Assembly (NCBI GenBank): GCA_015680685.1
Contig: MNCI01007988.1
Coordinates: forward strand, 464,201-528,200
Direction of reading: 5' to 3'
Source of the DNA: Gnetum montanum
Lineage: Eukaryota > Streptophyta > Gnetopsida > Gnetales > Gnetaceae
DNA: 64,000 bases
Shown: positions 35,255 to 46,599 of the stretch, piece after piece
Position numbering within the stretch: the stretch's first letter is position 1
Layout of the letters: each line of letters begins with the position of its first letter
The notes under the pieces: model-generated
The model's input: only the letters and a program-made list of their open reading frames with translations
Databases searched by the model: none
Told to the model about the DNA's origin: nothing
Made by a program: the position numbers and the translations under genes

Positions 35255-36500
35255 GACCCTGCATAATAAAGAACCAAACATTAGCCCTGTGTACGAGTGA
35301 AGGTTACACGTAACATAGCATAACCCTCTGATTACATATGGCGCAGCATGATACTTTCTTTGCATATAGTGTAGCATGACCCCACTAATTGCAAATCTTT
35401 CTTTAAAAAAACAAAATAGAATAATAAAAATAATGGGCAACATAGCAATGCAAGACTCGTAACGTAGCATAGGCATCAAGTCTCGCATAATGTAACAACA
35501 TTTAGATGTAAACACATGACAAGTAGCAATGCTAGCAGATGAACACAATACAATGACATGCAACACATCACTATGACAAGCATGGCAATGTGGCAAACTT
35601 AACAAAAAATAGATTCAGTAATACAACAGTATTGCAGAATCAACGATGTGACAATGTGAGAAACCAAAAGACCTTATGATGTATTGTCATACCATAATAA
35701 AAAAATTAGAAAGTATAGAAAAGTAAGACTTCACTATGCTACAGCTACCCCAACCATACTTCAGCTGTACAAAATAACTTGTGCTGTACTACAATAAATA
35801 CATGTCTCACTTGTCAAATCTTGTAGATGGCCAAACCCTCTTGACGGTAGCGCGCTATGCTAACCATGCGCTAAGCTGTCCAAACTTTCCCAAACCCCTG
35901 TGAAAAGGTATTCACAATAATGGTAGCTGAGGTGATACTGCATGCAGCTATAGCATAATTTCTGTACAATCATTGTGGCCAACCAACAATAGCAGCAGTG
36001 TAGCGGCCAAAATGGTGACCAAAATAGTGGCAAACAACATGGATTTCAACAATGACGATTGCTAAAGTTTGAACAACAAAGGTAGCATAAAGACTTACTG
36101 AGTTGACAGAGTCTCCTCCTAAACTTCAATGCACGCTTGGGATAGGTGCCCCAAAGTGTCCTTGACTTCGTCCATCTTAGCGAGCCCTCAGTGCTTGCGT
36201 TTGCCGTTGGGTGCCATTGCTTCACTTGCAAATGTTGTTAGTCGCTACCCTACACTATTTCACTTTCTCTTAGCACAACTGTGCTATGCTCTAGATGTGA
36301 GCTTTATGCTCTAACAACAAAAATGACAAGTTTACTAGGGGTAAACCCTTATTTATAGTCAACGCGGTGAAAAGAACTTGGCATTTTTGCATCCTGAGTA
36401 ATGTGGGATGTCCTGTATAGCATAGCACTTTCATGTCACAATCCTGCTCTAGCGTAGCATCATTGTTTGCAACACAACAAGTAGGTCCTAATCAAAAATT
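35255..36500 (-). other. Region upstream of the E2 antisense gene
   Basis: Noncoding, AT-rich, with scattered TAGCATAG / GTAACRTAGCATA units, fewer than in E1. It aligns loosely with 12241-13620. Likely promoter and 5' untranslated region of the antisense gene. Confidence 0.45.
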
Positions 36501-36539
36501 TCATCCCACCTTGAATTATCAGCCTACCTTTATGAAGCC

Positions 36540-36980
36540 TATGTACCACGGTCCGCAAAGACCTTAAACTAGTGACATTTTACAAAGCCTACCTGTTAGC
36601 AGTGTGCAAAGACCTTAAACTAGTGACATTTTACAAAGCCTACCCGTTAGCAATCTATAAAGACCTTAAACTAGTGACATTTTACAAATCCCACCTATTA
36701 GTGGTCCAAAAAGACCTTAAACTAGTATCCTTTACAAAGCCTCTACCTGTTCACGGCTCGCAAAGACCTTAAATTGGTAACCTCGATTTACATGCACACT
36801 ATAGCATGAGTACGGTCTGCCATGACCTTAAACTAGTAGCATTAGTATCTATTTAATATTTCAAATTAGATTTTGCAATGTTAAGGTCCACCATGACCTT
36901 AAACTGGCAAAATTAATGTCTCTTGCATGTTCAAACCTACTCACGGTCTGCCAAGACCTTAAACTGGTAACTTGCAAACT
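36540..36980 (+). repeat. E2 ACCTTAAACT repeat array before RT
   Basis: Starts with four tandem copies of a unit of about 51 bp (ATTTTACAAAGCCTACC...AAAGACCTTAAACTAGTG), then three or four looser units of the same core. Counterpart of 13620-13770 in E1. Confidence 0.8.
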
Positions 36981-37075
36981 TTGCCAAATATTTGATGATC
37001 ATTTCATGTTTCATTGTTGCTTTGCAAATATTTATTACGTGTTGTAGTTACAAATAGGTATCACTTGACTTGGAT

Positions 37076-37092
37076 TTCTCTTATTGTGTTAG
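37076..37092 (+). promoter_or_regulatory. Putative sense 3' splice site before E2 RT block
   Basis: TTCTCTTATTGTGTTAG, AG at 37091-37092, 10 bp before the ATG. It is conserved with E1, including TAGGTATCACTT upstream. Confidence 0.55.
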
Positions 37093-37102
37093 GTTCAACA
37101 AA

Positions 37103-37986
37103 ATGGCCATGCAGTGTGATCTACATTCGCTTCTAACCTTGACAGGTCCTCATAGCAAGCTAGCAAGACATTTAAACCTAGAGTGAATAGACTGGGAATC
37201 ATCCACTGATAACATTGTAGTGCCTTAGACTTAGAGGCTAGGGATGTGACTGAGGACCCTCTTATTGAAGTACCACTAAAGACATTTAGAGGGTAAGTAA
37301 AGACACTAAAGCTAAGTTCCCTCCTAGATCAACAAATGCAAAAGGATGTATCCAGAGTCCTTCAAGACAACATCAAAGTATTTGCATAGTCCTACAATGA
37401 CATGCTAGGCTTAGACCCATGGCTATTACAACATAAGATTGTATTGGATCCACGTGTCAAACCAATTAAAAAAAAGGCTCAAAAAACTAAACCAGATATT
37501 ACACTAGCTGTATGTGACAAAATCACTAAGCTATACCAAGTAGGCTTCATTCACATGGTTGATTACTCAAAATGGATATCAAACATCATTATAGTCTCTA
37601 AGAAAATGAAAGGTATATGAATCTGTATAGACTTCCAAGATCTGAACAAAGCAATGATTAAAGATGACTTTCCATTGCTGAGTATTGACCAACTTATTGA
37701 CACTATGGCTAGTCATGCTTTATTATCCTTTATGGATGGGTTCTTAGGTTACAATCAAATTCACATCAATCCAAAGCATCAGTTGACAACTACGTCCATG
37801 ACTCCTTGGGGAACTTTTTGTTACACTATGATGCCCTTTGGTTTAAATAATGTCAAAGCAACCTATCAACAAGCCATGACCTAAATATTTAGCAACTACC
37901 TCTTAAAGAGACTAAGTGATTACGTGGATGACATAGCAGTCAAGTCTAAGATAGCTATTAATCATCCCACTAATCTAGATGTAGTC
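37103..37986 (+). pseudogene. pol: E2 pol, first part: RT up to YVDD (cut by E3)
   Basis: ATGGCCATG at 37103 matches the E1 start. A lead of about 100 residues reaches the AWSYxDMLGLDP block (its Trp is now a TAG), then FPLLSIDQL near 37670, LSFMDGFLGYNQI near 37725, TPWGTFCYTMMPFGL near 37800 and YVDD at 37921-37932, catalytic residues intact. E3 interrupts it 18 codons later. The reading frame resumes exactly after E3 at 56665 if one copy of the 5-bp duplication is dropped. Other decay: TAG and TGA stops at several places. Confidence 0.85.
37982..37986. repeat. Target-site duplication of E3, left copy
   Basis: TAGTC directly before the LTR; an identical TAGTC follows the other LTR at 56660-56664. 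Confidence 0.9.
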
Positions 37987-39717
37987 TGTATTGTCTAAAA
38001 TCGTCGATGTAAGGCTGGAGGAAAAATGTACACTGAAAGATATCCAGAGAGACACAGATGACCCTGCCTTCACATGAGGACAAGCTGGAAAAATGAAGGT
38101 AGAGTGCCTTGGATGGTCTGCACACAGATCAACTAAGGACTTCCCCAAGTGTACGCTATTGTCTATGATGGGGTTATCATCACGAAATGTGAAACAGAGA
38201 AAAATGATGTAACACAAAGTTGTAATAGAACGTAACGAAACGTAATGAAACATAACGAAATGTAAAGACACATAATGAAATGTAACGAAACGTAATGGAA
38301 CGTAAACCTAAGTAGAATGTATGCAAGATGCAATGGAATGGAACAATGCAGAAAGTAAAGTAGAATAGGACAACAGATAGGAAATAATGAACAATGTTGT
38401 ATTAATTGACAAGATGCGCACTGGTGAAAACGTAGTTGCGTTGCAAGTCGAACATTAAGCTCTGATGTGAGGTGTTTACAGGCATTGGGAATCACATGTG
38501 TTTGGGCTTATGATTGCTTTTTTCCTTGCTTCAAATTTTTCCCACCCTATTTATGTCCATGAATAGGGTATTTATGCATTTTTCTAGTCATAGGAGTAGG
38601 AATGGATGAAATTGATGGCTACGAGATGAGAGAAAAATGGATCGCATGACAGGTGTACATGGCAAACTCCGTTCTAGACTAGGTGGACTGTATCTTACAA
38701 CGCAAGCTAGCTTACACGCATGGAAGAAGCGTAAGGGCTTGACAAGCTCATAAATGATAAAGCTTACAATGAATTTGCAATTAAAATTTGACTCCGGCTC
38801 GCTTGTAACTTCATGGTCTCCTGGATCGACTGCTACAGGGCATTGATTTGACTGGTTCTATGGCTATTTGAAATGTTTTTTGTTTCATCAAGGCTATCAG
38901 CATGAGCTGATCTTGCCCTGATGTGTCTTTGGCATGTGTCTGAAATGCTCTAGGCCACTTTTGGCAGCTCATGTTGGGCTCACGCTATTAGCGTGACCTC
39001 AGCATGAGCTGGACATGAGCTAGGTGTGAGCTAGTTGGAATGATTCATTTCGCATCAAATCTTGATTTTCAAGGCCTATCCTTCAAGTGTAACTATTGCC
39101 TGCCCTTGGGGGCCACCTGGATGCTTATTTTGAGCTTGTTTGTGCTTGATTTGAGCCATTTTGGTAACTCATGCTGGGCTCACGTCATCAGCGTGACTCC
39201 AGTGTGACTTGGGCATGAGCTAGGTGTGAGCTAGACATAACCAACACAAAATGCCATGTTTCATAGCCAAACTTTGATTTTCTTGGAGGCTGTTAACAAG
39301 TAGAACTGTTGCCTATCCTTAGGAGCTGAGTTGATGCTGAAATTATGCTTAGGACTACTTGTTTGAACCAATTTCTATTTGGTCATGCTGGGCTCACGCT
39401 CCAGCGTGACCCCAACATGACCTGGGCATGAGTAGGGAAAACAATGTATTTTCGAGCTCGAAATTAGGATTCTAAGGGCTGGGAACCTAGGGTAACCATT
39501 AGTGAACCTTTAGGATGACTTGCTCCTTCAAAATCAAGCCATTTTAACACTATTTTGAGATTTTTTTAAGTCACCCATGCTGGGAGCAAGCTAGCCTTAC
39601 AGCATGAGCAAGCTGGCTTGAGTTCCATGTCGTAGTCGAGAGTTTTCTTCTCAAGACTCGAGAGGCTCTAAATTGTTCTCATATCAAAGTTTTGAGATGA
39701 AATTTTGTGGTGTTTCA
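37987..39717 (-). repeat. E3 3' LTR
   Basis: 1,731 bp, collinear with 54894-56659. It contains runs of GCTGGGCTCACGCT, CAGCGTGACC and GCATGAGCTAG, which make partly inverted pairs (38960-39020, 39170-39235, 39385-39430). Confidence 0.9.
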
Positions 39718-39735
39718 TTGGTCCCTCTTTGTTGA
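39718..39735 (-). other. E3 polypurine tract
   Basis: On the minus strand AACAAAGAGGGACCAA precedes TGAAACACCA of the 3' LTR, matching the E1 tract. Confidence 0.75.
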
Positions 39736-40860
39736 TGTCTAGAGGAATCTACCCAAGAGGCATCAACAAAGAAGTATAAAACACCATGAACGACCAATTA
39801 CCAAGCATTGTCCACTGGCCCTTGGCTGGATGTCATCGCACCGTGCTCAAAAGTACATTCGGTTGAGGGAAATGTAGTTTAGGGAAAGAAGGGAATTGGT
39901 TGTGACTAGGGGAATCGAAAGATGATTAAGGGTTATAAGTGTTGCTAGAATTGTGAGAGAGGAGTGCTCTCACGTGAGCAAGTCATGTCATTGGTCTTTT
40001 TCAATAGCCGAGTTTTTAGTAGACTTAGAACCAAGACACTGGAGGTGCATTCTTTGGAGAAATGGAACCACTGTGTTATGTTTAAGGGGGCTTATTGTAA
40101 ATAGCCAAATCCATGCGATGATGTGCCACATGATCATTTGTGGCATGAGTGTTTTTCCAAGACAATTGTCTTCTTGCCTAGGGCTTGGATGGGAAGAACC
40201 AATGATCTTTGGTCTATGATGTCCATGGGGTCATGGAGACCTTTTCTGTGTATTTTTCTCTTTGACCTTTTTTTTGTTCTCTTTTCTTTTTTTTTTCTCT
40301 TTTTTTTTCTTTTTTGGTCACTTTGAAGGAGCTTGCTTTTTTTTCCGTACTCATGCTCATGCGCTTTGCGTTTGTATCATGTGTTGTGCATTGTGTTTTG
40401 TGCTACAACTACATAGGGAGTCATAGTGGACAACAGTGCATCAAGAGTTTTGGGATAAATATTCTATCAAGGGACTATAACTAAGTATGGTAAAAGTATC
40501 ATGATGAGGAATGGGGAATGTGTCAGGAGTTGGAAATGTACTTATGAGCAGATTGATTAACCTAGTTTTGAGCATTAGGAAGAATGTGATACCTTGTCGT
40601 CATGATGGAATGCATCTATGCATGAACACCTCAAGTATGTCCTCCTGCAAACACCACTCCAAGGGAGCAAGAAAAACACAAATGATTCAGTTAGCTAAAG
40701 CACTTTAAACTTGAATGTAGCTGATGGAATGGAGCCATCATGTGGAATTTCAAGGCAAACAGAATCTTTGAATAGCATTTAGTTTCATCAGGATCTATGT
40801 GGCCAATCAGGTGGCAGGTTCTTGGTGAGCACATATGGCTGATTGCAACAACATGCCTTT
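39736..40860 (-). other. E3 3' noncoding region
   Basis: No gene recognised. There is a long T-rich stretch on the + strand (40255-40345), so purine-rich on the element strand. Short + strand frames at 39953-40326 have no family features. Confidence 0.5.
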
Positions 40861-41210
40861 TTAAATGACACCAGGTTGTTGATGATATTGCCAGTTTATA
40901 GTCTTAGCAGACTATTGTGGATTAGTTTTACGCCATAATCCTTTGGACATCGCTAGTTTATCATCGTAGTGGATGGTGCAATGCTAGTTTATAGTCGTGG
41001 CAAACTATGAAGAGGCTAGCCAGTTTATAATCTTAGTGGACTCTAGTGAATGAGTGTGACAGTTTAGTGTCATGTTGAACAGAGCTTTGTGGTGTCGGTT
41101 TACTGTCATGATGCCAGGACGTTCTGTGGTGCTAGTTTTAAGTCATAGCTTCAGGACTATTCTGTGGTATTAGTTTTAGGTCACAATTCCAGGACCGTTA
41201 CATACCTTAA
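40860..41210 (-). repeat. E3 repeat array after integrase
   Basis: About nine units with GCTAGTTTATAGTCGTGGC or TAGTTTTAGGTCATAG on the + strand, that is TRTAAACTAGC on the element strand. Counterpart of the E1 and E2 arrays. Confidence 0.7.
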
Positions 41211-41215
41211 GATCA

Positions 41216-44200
41216 TTAGACATAGAATGGTTTCAGATACACGTGATTTGTAGGATTGGCCAATTCATTTCCGTCCATGTCGGAGAGCTTGAATGCTCCA
41301 TTATCATAGGCTTTAGTGACTCAGCAAGGTCCTTCCCAGTTGGCTGAGAATTTTTCTGAGTGTTCGCGGACCGCCTTGAGAACTAGGTTACCTTCCTTTA
41401 TTAGCTACTTATGTGGATTATATTGATGATGTCACCATTGCTATCTCTAGTACCATTCGATTTGATCAAACACTCGTACCCTTTCTTCCTCCATCGAGTC
41501 AAGGTCAACGATGCATAGTTTGTTGTTCTGGCTTTCATCAAGGAGACTAGAGGGCATTATTTGTAGTGAGGGAACCTATAACTCCAAAGGTAACATAGCT
41601 TCAGATCCATATACCAGGCTATATGGTGTCTTACCTGTGGACGTTTGATGTATTTTTCGGTATGCCCATAATGCATAGATTAACTACTCGTGCCATCATC
41701 TCTTGCTTTGATTCAGCATTTTCTTGAGCACCATCATGATCATTTTATTCATAGATTCTGCTTGACCATTGCTCTATGGGTGATATGGTGATGAAAATGA
41801 GTGTTTAATACCTAGGCTTTCACAGAAGCTTTTAGTATCCGTACTACTAAATTGCGGCCCATGATCGGTGACTATGGTCATTGGGATACCAAAGCGGGTT
41901 ACGATGTTTTCTAATATGAAGTTGCAAACATGTTTGGACATGGTTTTCCTAAGGGGAATAGCTTCTACCCATTTGGTAAAGTATTCAATCACAGTGATAA
42001 TGAAACTATGTCCTATTGAAGATGGTGGTGTTATCGGCCCAATGATGTCTAATCCCCATTTTTGAAATGGCCATGTGATTTGTGCAGTATGCAACTCATT
42101 AGGTGGTATGTGTATTAGATTACCGTGCCTTTGGAAAATGTTGCATTTCTTGATCTTGGAGAAGAAATCGTACTCCATGTGTGGCCAGTAATAGCCCAAA
42201 CGTCTAATTTTTGTTGCCATTGCTTTGGGTGCTATATGCCCTCTGCACAGTCCTTCGTGAACTTGTTCCATGATCGTTTGGCCATCGATGCTACTGACAC
42301 ACGTCAACAGGATACCTTCATAGGACTTGCGACACAAGATGTCTCCTATTAATGGATATTACCTAGAGCATTTCCCACCGCATCCTTTTGAGCACTTGTC
42401 AGATGTTGTGGCAATTCGCCTTATAGAAGGTACTCTATTATGTCATCGTACCACTCTATTGCTTGTGTAGTGCTAACGGATGCTATGGGTATTTCATCGA
42501 GGCCTTCGGTTACAGGTTTGGCACAATTTTTTATAGAACTAGGCAATGCATGGAACATCTCAGGTGTCATGTTCAAGGCTAGTGTGGAAAGTGTGTCGAC
42601 AATGGTATTTTCGTTCCTAGGAACATGTTGCACATCTATGTTGATCAGTTGTTTTAGAAAGTATTTAGTCAGGTCACAGTATGGTTGCAAATGAGGATAT
42701 TTTCATGCGTAGATCTCTATGACTTGATTGATTACTAACTGTGAGTCACCTTGAACTACCAGATGTGTAATTCCCAAAGTTAACACCGCTACAAGACCTC
42801 TAAGAAGACCTTCATACTCTGCCACATTGTTGGTGCAAGGGAAGTTTAGTCAATAGACAAAGGGATGAATTTCTTTCAAGGGATATGTTATGATGGCTGC
42901 AGCACTTCCCCCTCGAGAGGTGGATGCTCCGTCAAAGTACAGGATTGCATCGTAATTATTGAGCACTACGTCTATGCTATTAATATCTTCATCAAGGAAT
43001 TCAAGGTTGATTGTTGCTTGATCTTGTGTCGGTGATGAGGTCAACTGATTGGCTATTGCTTGACCCTTAATGGAGGATTGGGCAACATAACGTAGGACAA
43101 ATTTTGCAATCATTTCCTTCCATCTAGCTAACCTACTTGATTCATAGATTTTTTTAGTGATAGCTTGAAGCATGTTATCTTTGCAAATGATATTGACTTG
43201 GTTGCAGAACAAGTAATGCCACCAATTTTTCAAGGAAAAGACAAGGGCGAAGCATGATCTCTCCACATCACTGTATCATTTTTCATGGGCAACCAAGGTG
43301 TGGCTTAAATAGTAAATGGGAATCTCGACTCCATCTTCTCATTTTTGGCAAAGCATGGATGCAATAGATGTATCGGATGTCACGAGGTAGATGTAAAAAG
43401 GTTTATCACTTTGCGGGGGATGAACTGTTGGCAGTTGATCCAACTCCATTTTTATGTTTTCAAAGGCTTCTTGGCACTGTTGAGTCTATTGAAAATGGAT
43501 GTTCTTTCACAGTAAATACTGCATGGGTTTCAGCTTATCAGTTAGCTTCATGATAAAGTGTCTGATGAATTGCAGTCTACCTTGCAGACCACGTAATTTG
43601 ATAAGGTTCCTAGGGGTTTGCATACTAGTTATTGCTTTAAATTTATCGGGTTCTACTCATATACCTGTTTCGAAGACTATGAAGCCAAGCATTTTTCCCA
43701 TCTTAACCCCAAAGATGCATTTATTTGGGTTAAGCCTAAGGTCATATTTGAGACAGCGTTTGAGTACCAAGTCTAGGTGCTTTGTGTGTTGTTCGGTTGT
43801 TTTGGACTTGACCGTGATATCGTCTACATAATCGTTAAGCGAATTGAGCATGTAATAGCTAAATATATATGTCATTACCCATTGATATGTGGCACCCATG
43901 TTTTCTAGACCGAATGGCATCATTGTATAACAGAATGTTCCCCAAGGTTTCATGAAGGTCATCCTGAGTTGGTGTTCTGGTTTGATCCTGATTTGGTTGT
44001 ATCCCGAGAATCCATGCATAAAGGATAACAATGTGTGCCCAGCAGTTGAGTAAACGAGTTGGTCAATACTAGGTAGCGGGAAGTCATCCTTTATAGTGGC
44101 TACGTTGAGTTCACAAACGTCGATACATATGCAAATGTTGTCATTCTTCTTAGGGACTACAACAATGTTGGATACCCAATCGACATAGTCAACAGCCCAA

Positions 44201-44694
44201 ATGAAACTAGCCTGATAGAGCTTCATGATTTCATTACGAACTGCCAATGCTACTTCAGGCCTAACCTTGTATTCCTTTTGCTTTACTGGTCTAAGTTTTT
44301 CATTGAGGATGATGTTATGCTGGATGATGCATGGGTCCAATCCTAACATATCGATATATGACCAAGCAAATGTTTTGATATTATTTTTCAGCACTTGTGT
44401 AATGTCATTGGCAACTTGTGGATTTAGTAGAGTACTTAATTTTAATGTTTTAAGCTTGCCACTAGACATGGTGATGGGGACTTCGACAAGGGGATCCTTA
44501 GTGATGTTTTCAGCTTCTAAGTCCAAAGTTTTAGTCATATCCTCAAAGCAGTCTGATGTTCCTTGACTGGATGCCATGAAATTGTCATAAATTGATGATG
44601 AGTCTAGATCAATGGATTCTAGGTTAACTTTCTGTTGAATGGCCCCATGTGGTCCATTAATAGACAACGGTGAAAAGAGGTGCTTGCTATCCAT
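41216..44694 (-). pseudogene. pol: E3 pol block: RT, RNase H, aRNH, integrase
   Basis: The best RT in the window: ATG at 44694 and an open frame to 43657. A lead of about 110 residues ends at FAWSYIDMLGLDP; FPLPSIDQL follows, then LSFMHGFSGYNQI, TPWGTFCY-like KPWGTFCYTMMPFGL, YVDD (43819-43830) and LRLNPNKCIFG. RNase H about 43500-43000. aRNH about 42950-42580: LYFDGASTSRGGSAA, CTNNVAEYEGLLRG, HVPRNENTIVDTLS. Integrase about 42390-41216, open over 41774-42337: VHEGLCRGH, then C-x2-F where C-x2-C is expected, GLDIIGP, TDHGPQFSS, and SNGQAES after one stop, so all three catalytic acids can be placed. It ends NHVYLKPFYV. A modest number of stops; no chromodomain. Confidence 0.9.
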
Positions 44695-44704
44695 GCGTTT
44701 GCCC

Positions 44705-44716
44705 CTGCCAATTAAA
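44705..44716 (-). promoter_or_regulatory. Putative sense 3' splice site before E3 RT block
   Basis: Minus-strand TTTAATTGGCAG with AG at 44706-44705, 11 bp before the ATG, equivalent in place to the E1 and E2 sites. Confidence 0.5.
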
Positions 44717-44779
44717 CAGAGAGCCACATGAGCAAGGGTGAGTTGCTATTTCTTGTAAAGTTAATTTCTACGTCTCGAT

Positions 44780-46599
44780 GCAACAAAGGCATGCAGCGAA
44801 TAGTTTATTGTCATATACAGACGCTTGGCAGTTTTAGGCCATGCTCAAGCTAGGTGTGGTAGTTTAAGGTCATACCGGGCCATCTGTCAGTCATGTTCCA
44901 AGTATATACAAGTATTATGATTTTTGTGTCATTGTTGGATTTTTGTGAATTTTTCTTTTTTTTTTCTAAATGCATAGGTTATTTTGCAAAACTTAATAAA
45001 TATGCACGAGAGGAACGAAAAGAAGTAGTTAATTTGGGAGCACAAGAATAAAGTGAAAATAAATAAAGGGAGATAGGACAGGGCATCACGTAGTTACCAA
45101 ATGGGATAAAAGGGCCCCAAATGTAGCGTAAGCGTAAGTAAATGGACATAGCATGAGTTTAGAGGACCAGTGCATAGTGTGGGCTAGCATGAGCAACCAG
45201 AAACCCCACACAGCATAAGTAACTAGAAACGTGGGTGACTAAGAAGACACAGCATGAGCAAGATGAAGGGCAAGGGAAAGTAGGAACAGGGAAAGGAGAA
45301 GAAGTAGGCAAGCTTGGTTTTTATGGTGGAGAGCGAGGAATTGCTCCAACTCCTTCCACAGCCTAGGATTTCTTTGTAGGTTGGAAACCTACGCAGGTTT
45401 ATTCCTTCCCTCCTTTTCTATTCTTTTTTGTTTTATGTGGTGTAACATTAATGAGTGGTGGTGTGAGTTATGGGAGCTGCAGATTTTTGGTGTTTCTGAG
45501 TGATTTCTAAGAGTGATTACGTTTTCCCCTATGTTCCAGGGTGTTTGTGTTTTAGTTTAATTCGCAACTATGGTGCGAGTTCCCCTAAGATTGCAGCATC
45601 AGTGGCCCTAAAACAGTCATGTTTTAGTGCAGTTTTGTTGCAATTTGGTTATGTTTTGATGCATTTTTGTTTCATTTTTTTTTTGTTTTTGAGACATTTT
45701 GTTTCGATTCTGGATTTGGGGCTACTATTTTGATTCCTGCTAATGATTTTGGGCTAGCATGAGCAACATGGGGCATTCCCATATGCAACATGAGTTGCAG
45801 GGACTGCTATGTTTTGTGTATTGTTGGTTGCATTTTGGGTTGGAAGAACCAAGGTTTTGAATTACTGATTACTATAGCATAAATCACAGGGCCGCATCTC
45901 CAACTTTAGTTGCAGGGATGTTTATTATTTTTTTTTGCTTTTTTTGCATTAGTTGCAAGGTTGTATTTCCAGTGTTAGTTACAGGGAATTTCACTATATT
46001 TTATGCATTAGTTACAGGGCTCTAGCTTCTGCATGAGTTGTAGGAATTGCAATTTTTTGTGCATTTTTTCCTGTGATTTTCTTGTATTTTTTCCCAGGAA
46101 TAATCGTAATCGTAAGTTGCAGGAACTACAATTTTTTTGTGCATTTTTGTGGTGTGGATAGCATGAGTGATGGTCCTTACTACCATGCGAGCCTCACTCA
46201 GTGTGAGTAACCAAGGACTTTTTGCTTGGCAGCGTGAATAAATATTTTTTTGTGGCAGCATGAGCAAATTTTCTGTTTTCCTAGATAACATGAACTTCGT
46301 GATGTCTCTTTCTCAACGCTTTTACTTACTGGCTTTTACTTACTAGTGTGATGTGATTCGGAGGCTTAAATGACTTACATAGTTTTGGTGAACGTTTTAT
46401 TTAAGTGTTGATGTTATCTAATGATTTCCAATATTCCCCAATAAGCGTTAGAGACACCAAATGGATATCGGTATTCTTGTCTCATGGGGTAAACTTGTGT
46501 GCATGTTGAATGTTAATTACTTGTTGGTTTTTATTTTACTATTTTTTAGTTTATAGGTTTTACATGTTTTAAGTTACTTACATTTTTGGCTCTATGCAG
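44780..46599 (+). other. Region between E3 RT block and antisense gene
   Basis: Noncoding. It begins with two or three TAGTTTAAGGTCAT units (44800-44890), the array equivalent. From 45130 to 46270 it carries many GCATGAGC / GCATGAGTTGCAGGG units, the motif of the E3 LTR. T-rich stretches follow. It ends at the acceptor CTATGCAG (AG at 46598-46599). It is upstream of the antisense gene and so its probable promoter region. Confidence 0.5.

Noticed and set aside
37987-39717. E3 LTRs as copies of the E1/E2 LTR
   Set aside because: Only the terminal TGAAACACCA, PPT and PBS agree; the bodies differ, so E3 is treated as a separate family.
40123-40326. + strand frame ending in a Phe/Leu-rich, membrane-like tail
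   Set aside because: The hydrophobic tail is only the translation of a T-rich stretch in the E3 3' noncoding region.
42125-42352. + strand open frame over E3 integrase
   Set aside because: It is a shadow of the minus-strand integrase, which has the recognised motifs.
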